Positions 4,782 to 6,624 of a stretch of 6,624 nt of DNA are shown here, piece by piece (positions within the stretch are counted from its first letter, which is position 1; each line of letters opens with the position of its first letter). Location: the NCBI GenBank assembly GCA_902470265.1, contig CABRFW010000095.1, forward strand, positions 1-6,624, in the 5' to 3' direction. Made by a program: the position numbers and the translations under genes. Below the pieces are notes generated by a model, which worked only from the letters and a program-made list of their open reading frames with translations, did no database searches and was not told the DNA's origin. This DNA is from an uncultured Collinsella sp. GTDB lineage: Bacteria > Actinomycetota > Coriobacteriia > Coriobacteriales > Coriobacteriaceae.

Positions 4782-5972
4782 TTACTCAATGATCGTGGAG
4801 ACGATGCCCGAACCGACGGTGTGGCCACCCTCGCGGATAGCGAAGCGCAGGCCCTCCTCCATGGCGATCGGGTGGATGAGGTCGCCCTCGATGGTGATGT
4901 GGTCACCAGGCATAGCCATCTCGGTGCCCTCGGGGAGCTTGACCGTACCGGTAACGTCGGTGGTACGGAAGTAGAACTGAGGACGATAACCATCGAAGAA
5001 CGGGGTGTGACGGCCGCCCTCGTCCTTGGTCAGAACGTAGATCTCACCGGTGAACTTGGTGTGCGGGGTAACCGAACCGGGCTTGCAGAGAACCTGGCCG
5101 CGCTCGATGTCCTCACGCTTGATGCCGCGGAGCAGCAGACCGACGTTGTCGCCAGCCTCGCAGAAGTCCATGGACTTACGGAACATCTCGATACCGGTAA
5201 CGACGGTGTTCTGGGTATCCTTGATGCCGACGATCTCGACGGGCTCGTTGAGCTTGAGCTCACCGCGCTCGACACGGCCAGTAGCAACGGTACCACGACC
5301 GGAGATGGTCATAACGTCCTCAACGGCCATCAGGAACGGGAGGTCGTTGTTACGAGCAGGCGTCGGGATGTACTCGTCGACGGCCTTCATGAGCTCGCGA
5401 ATGGCGTCCATCCACTTGGCGTCGCCCTCGAGAGCGCCCAGAGCGGAGCCACGGATGACGGGGATGTCGTCGCCGGGGAAATCGTACTCGGAGAGGAGCT
5501 CACGGGTCTCCATCTCGACGAGGTCGATGAGCTCGTCATCGTCGACCATGTCGCACTTGTTCAGGAAGACGACGATGTAGGGAACGCCGACCTGACGGGC
5601 GAGCAGGATGTGCTCGCGGGTCTGAGCCATGGGGCCGTCGGTAGCGGCGATGACCAGGATAGCGCCGTCCATCTGAGCAGCACCGGAGATCATGTTCTTG
5701 ACGTAGTCAGCGTGGCCCGGGCAGTCAACGTGAGCGTAGTGACGGGCAGCAGTCTCGTACTCGACGTGGGAGACGGAAATCGTAATGCCGCGCTCGCGCT
5801 CCTCGGGAGCCTTGTCGATGTTCTCGAACGCAGTGAAGTCAGCCTTGCAGCCCTCGGTCTCGGAGAGAACCTTGGTGATGGCAGCGGTCAGCGTGGTCTT
5901 GCCGTGGTCGACGTGACCAATGGTGCCGATGTTAACATGCGGCTTAGTGCGCTCAAACTTCTCTTTGGCCAT
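4782..5972 (-). CDS. tuf: Elongation factor Tu, 396 aa
   Basis: EF-Tu is the GTPase that carries aminoacyl-tRNA to the ribosomal A site. All G motifs are present: GHVDHGKT (19-26), the switch I segment RGITIS (61-66, T64), DCPGH (83-87, catalytic H87), NKCD (138-141) and SAL (176-178). The beta-barrel domains II and III follow, ending in GGHTVGSGIVSTIIE. Length is normal. The frame stays open upstream to 6041, but the true start is the ATG at 5972: AGGAGG lies 5 nt before it (5978-5983) and MAKEKFERTKPHVNIGTIGH is the standard N-terminus. It follows three tRNA genes, at least one of whose products it binds directly in translation, and is probably cotranscribed with them. Only one tuf copy is visible; a second could lie elsewhere. 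Confidence 0.99.
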   Translation of the reverse strand: MAKEKFERTKPHVNIGTIGHVDHGKTTLTAAITKVLSETEGCKADFTAFENIDKAPEERERGITISVSHVEYETAARHYAHVDCPGHADYVKNMISGAAQMDGAILVIAATDGPMAQTREHILLARQVGVPYIVVFLNKCDMVDDDELIDLVEMETRELLSEYDFPGDDIPVIRGSALGALEGDAKWMDAIRELMKAVDEYIPTPARNNDLPFLMAVEDVMTISGRGTVATGRVERGELKLNEPVEIVGIKDTQNTVVTGIEMFRKSMDFCEAGDNVGLLLRGIKREDIERGQVLCKPGSVTPHTKFTGEIYVLTKDEGGRHTPFFDGYRPQFYFRTTDVTGTVKLPEGTEMAMPGDHITIEGDLIHPIAMEEGLRFAIREGGHTVGSGIVSTIIE

Positions 5973-5994
5973 AAAGCCCTCCTCTAAACAGGTC

Positions 5995-6057
5995 GTCCCC
6001 GGACGGGACTTTGCCTTTATACCATAGTGGCCTCTCAACATACTATTGAGAAGCCAC
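5995..6057 (-). promoter_or_regulatory. Structured tuf leader (two hairpins)
   Basis: Between tRNA-Met and tuf the minus strand can form a hairpin from 6053-6057/6027-6031 (GTGGC/GCCAC) plus 6046-6051/6033-6038 (TCTCAA/TTGAGA) with a 7-nt loop and one mismatch. Nearer the tuf Shine-Dalgarno there is a second one, GTCCC/GGGAC (5995-5999/6005-6009). A TATAAA (6016-6021) occurs between them but has no acceptable -35. The structures may mark the tRNA/mRNA processing boundary or control tuf expression. Confidence 0.5.
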
Positions 6058-6068
6058 CGTGTTACCTA

Positions 6069-6145
6069 TGGTAGCGGTGACTGGATTCGAACCAGTGACG
6101 CCACGGGTATGAACCGTGTGCTCTAACCAACTGAGCTACACCGCC
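6069..6145 (-). tRNA. tRNA-Met (CAT anticodon), probably elongator
   Basis: A 77-nt cloverleaf with acceptor GGCGGTG/CACCGCT (a G1-U72 wobble), discriminator A and encoded CCA (6069-6071). The anticodon arm is CACGG-TTCATAC-CCGTG, and the T arm contains GGTTCGAATCC. It lacks the three G-C pairs of the initiator anticodon stem and the C1-A72 mismatch, so it is not tRNA-fMet. It resembles the Bacillus elongator tRNA-Met as I remember it. A lysidine-modified tRNA-Ile2 is a less likely alternative that would need determinant analysis. It lies 3 nt after tRNA-Thr. Confidence 0.92.
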
Positions 6146-6148
6146 GGA

Positions 6149-6224
6149 TGGAGCCTGCAACCAGACTTGAACTGGTGACCTCTTCGTTACCAACGAAGTG
6201 CTCTACCGACTGAGCTATACAGGC
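6149..6224 (-). tRNA. tRNA-Thr (GGT anticodon)
   Basis: A 76-nt cloverleaf. The acceptor is GCCTGTA/TGCAGGC with one wobble pair, then T and encoded CCA (6149-6151). The anticodon arm CTTCG-TTGGTAA-CGAAG gives anticodon GGT, reading ACC/ACU codons. The T arm has GGTT replaced by AGTTCAAGTCT, within normal limits. It is the middle gene of the tRNA-Tyr-Thr-Met-tuf unit; tRNA-Thr and tRNA-Tyr next to tuf also occur in E. coli upstream of tufB. Confidence 0.96.
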
Positions 6225-6234
6225 ACTTGACGGG

Positions 6235-6316
6235 TGGGAGCTATAGGATTCGAACCTATGTAGGCAGAGCCAACGGGTTTACAGCCCGTCCCCATTAACC
6301 ACTCGGGCAAACTCCC
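6235..6316 (-). tRNA. tRNA-Tyr (GTA anticodon), CCA not encoded
   Basis: An 82-nt class II tRNA with a long variable arm. The acceptor is GGGAGTT/AGCTCCC with discriminator A, the anticodon arm is ACGGG-CTGTAAA-CCCGT (anticodon GTA), and the T arm contains GGTTCGAATCC. The bases after the discriminator are CCC, not CCA, so the terminal A must be added by tRNA nucleotidyltransferase after trimming, unlike the other three tRNAs here. It is the first gene of the tRNA-tuf transcript, about 55 nt after the predicted start site. Confidence 0.96.
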
Positions 6317-6335
6317 AATCGTTCAAGTATCCGCA

Positions 6336-6356
6336 GGTCCTTTGGTCTTTTGGACC
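6336..6356 (-). promoter_or_regulatory. Leader hairpin before tRNA-Tyr
   Basis: GGTCC (6336-6340) and GGACC (6352-6356) can pair around an 11-nt loop. A competing GGTC/GACC pairing inside the same stretch is also possible. It lies in the short transcribed leader ahead of tRNA-Tyr. It could be a 5' processing signal; the pairing is short. Confidence 0.35.
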
Positions 6357-6378
6357 GCCGCCCCCGCGAACGAAGAAG

Positions 6379-6408
6379 ATAATACGATGCCACCTTGGGG
6401 GCTGTCAA
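6379..6408 (-). promoter_or_regulatory. Promoter of the tRNA-Tyr-Thr-Met-tuf unit
   Basis: A consensus -35 TTGACA (6408-6403), an 18-nt spacer and TATTAT (6384-6379, 5/6 match to TATAAT) lie on the minus strand. Transcription should start near 6372. The -35 is preceded by GAGGTTTTC as in the rpmG promoter, with the same spacer length. Confidence 0.85.
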
Positions 6409-6454
6409 CGAAAACCTCTAGATACACGGCTCCGGGCGTATCCATATAGCTTTG
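6401..6454 (-). repeat. Copy B of shared promoter-upstream block
   Basis: Partner of the block at 4570-4623 (38/54 identical, no gaps; see the finding on paired promoters). It spans the -35 hexamer and about 46 nt upstream of it, then similarity ends sharply. Confidence 0.7.
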
Positions 6455-6624
6455 ACCTGCCGTTTTGCTGAGTTTGGATGTGAAGGACGGTGGATTTTGC
6501 TGCACTGGTGACATTTCCCAAGGGAACACTTTGGCATAGTGGAGTAAGCCTGCGGATTATTACTTCGATAACGACTCATTTGCACCTATATATAGGTCGA
6601 GATCGGGCCTCCGCGGCAAATTCG
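6455..6624. other. Non-coding upstream region with palindromes
   Basis: No gene is supported from 6455 to the window end. It holds a 14-bp perfect palindrome ACCTATATATAGGT (6584-6597), a 12-bp palindrome TTCCCAAGGGAA (6515-6526), and TTTTGCTG repeated directly at 6463-6470 and 6495-6502. The first palindrome contains a TATATA that could be a -10 on either strand, but I find no good -35. These could be operators for a regulator of the tRNA-tuf promoter or of a gene beyond the window. Confidence 0.4.

Noticed and set aside
4743..5987. 414-codon open frame antisense to tuf
   Set aside because: It mirrors tuf codon bias and starts inside the tuf terminator; the translation is repetitive Asp/Leu/Val/Gly without a family resemblance.
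5973..6041. Upstream extension of tuf to 6041
   Set aside because: It would add 23 residues unlike any EF-Tu and ignores the well-placed AGGAGG at 5978-5983.
6323..6529. 68-codon minus-strand frame with a GTG start before tRNA-Tyr
   Set aside because: It covers the tRNA-tuf promoter and its leader. The matching block at 4570-4623 has a stop in the same frame, and the start lacks a good ribosome site.
1..6624. CRISPR array, phage or insertion sequence genes
   Set aside because: No regularly spaced repeats, no integrase or transposase reading frame, and the tRNA genes show no att-like duplicated 3' ends in the window.

Overview
This window looks like chromosomal DNA from a moderately GC-rich, Gram-positive-type bacterium. 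The protein sequences, the tRNA/tuf/secE/nusG layout and an intergenic GGTGCCTGTCC-loop hairpin remind me most of the Coriobacteriia (Collinsella or a relative). That assignment is an impression from memory, not a database result. Nearly all of the window is a core translation and transcription locus on the minus strand. A second, convergent gene pair lies on the plus strand at the left edge.

Left region (1-1647, plus strand): the C-terminal 312 codons of a BMP/Med-family (PnrA-like) periplasmic-binding-type protein, then a calcineurin-like metallophosphoesterase. The two are joined by a 4-base ATGA stop/start overlap. Positions 1648-1934 hold no gene. They contain a roughly 100-nt imperfect palindrome, a perfect 19-bp inverted repeat, and a hairpin that probably terminates transcription from both sides.

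Main region (minus strand, in order of transcription): a promoter with a perfect TTGACA at about 6379-6408; tRNA-Tyr, tRNA-Thr and tRNA-Met; a structured leader; tuf (EF-Tu) and its terminator; a second promoter at 4548-4577; rpmG (L33, 49 aa, four cysteines); tRNA-Trp; secE; nusG; rplK (L11); rplA (L1); and the shared terminator. The order resembles the tRNA-tufB-secE-nusG-rplKA order of E. coli. However, rplA is followed by a terminator and an unrelated convergent operon, not by rplJ-rplL-rpoBC.

The products work together. The tRNAs and EF-Tu deliver aminoacyl-tRNA. L33, L11 and L1 are 50S subunit proteins. SecE is the essential small subunit of the Sec translocon. NusG couples RNA polymerase to termination, antitermination and ribosomes.

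The most interesting signal is not a gene. The two minus-strand promoters share an ungapped 54-bp block (38/54 identical, 19/21 at the -35 end) with identical 18-nt spacers, which suggests a common upstream control element for translation operons. The BMP-metallophosphoesterase pair is the best candidate for an uncharacterised functional module.
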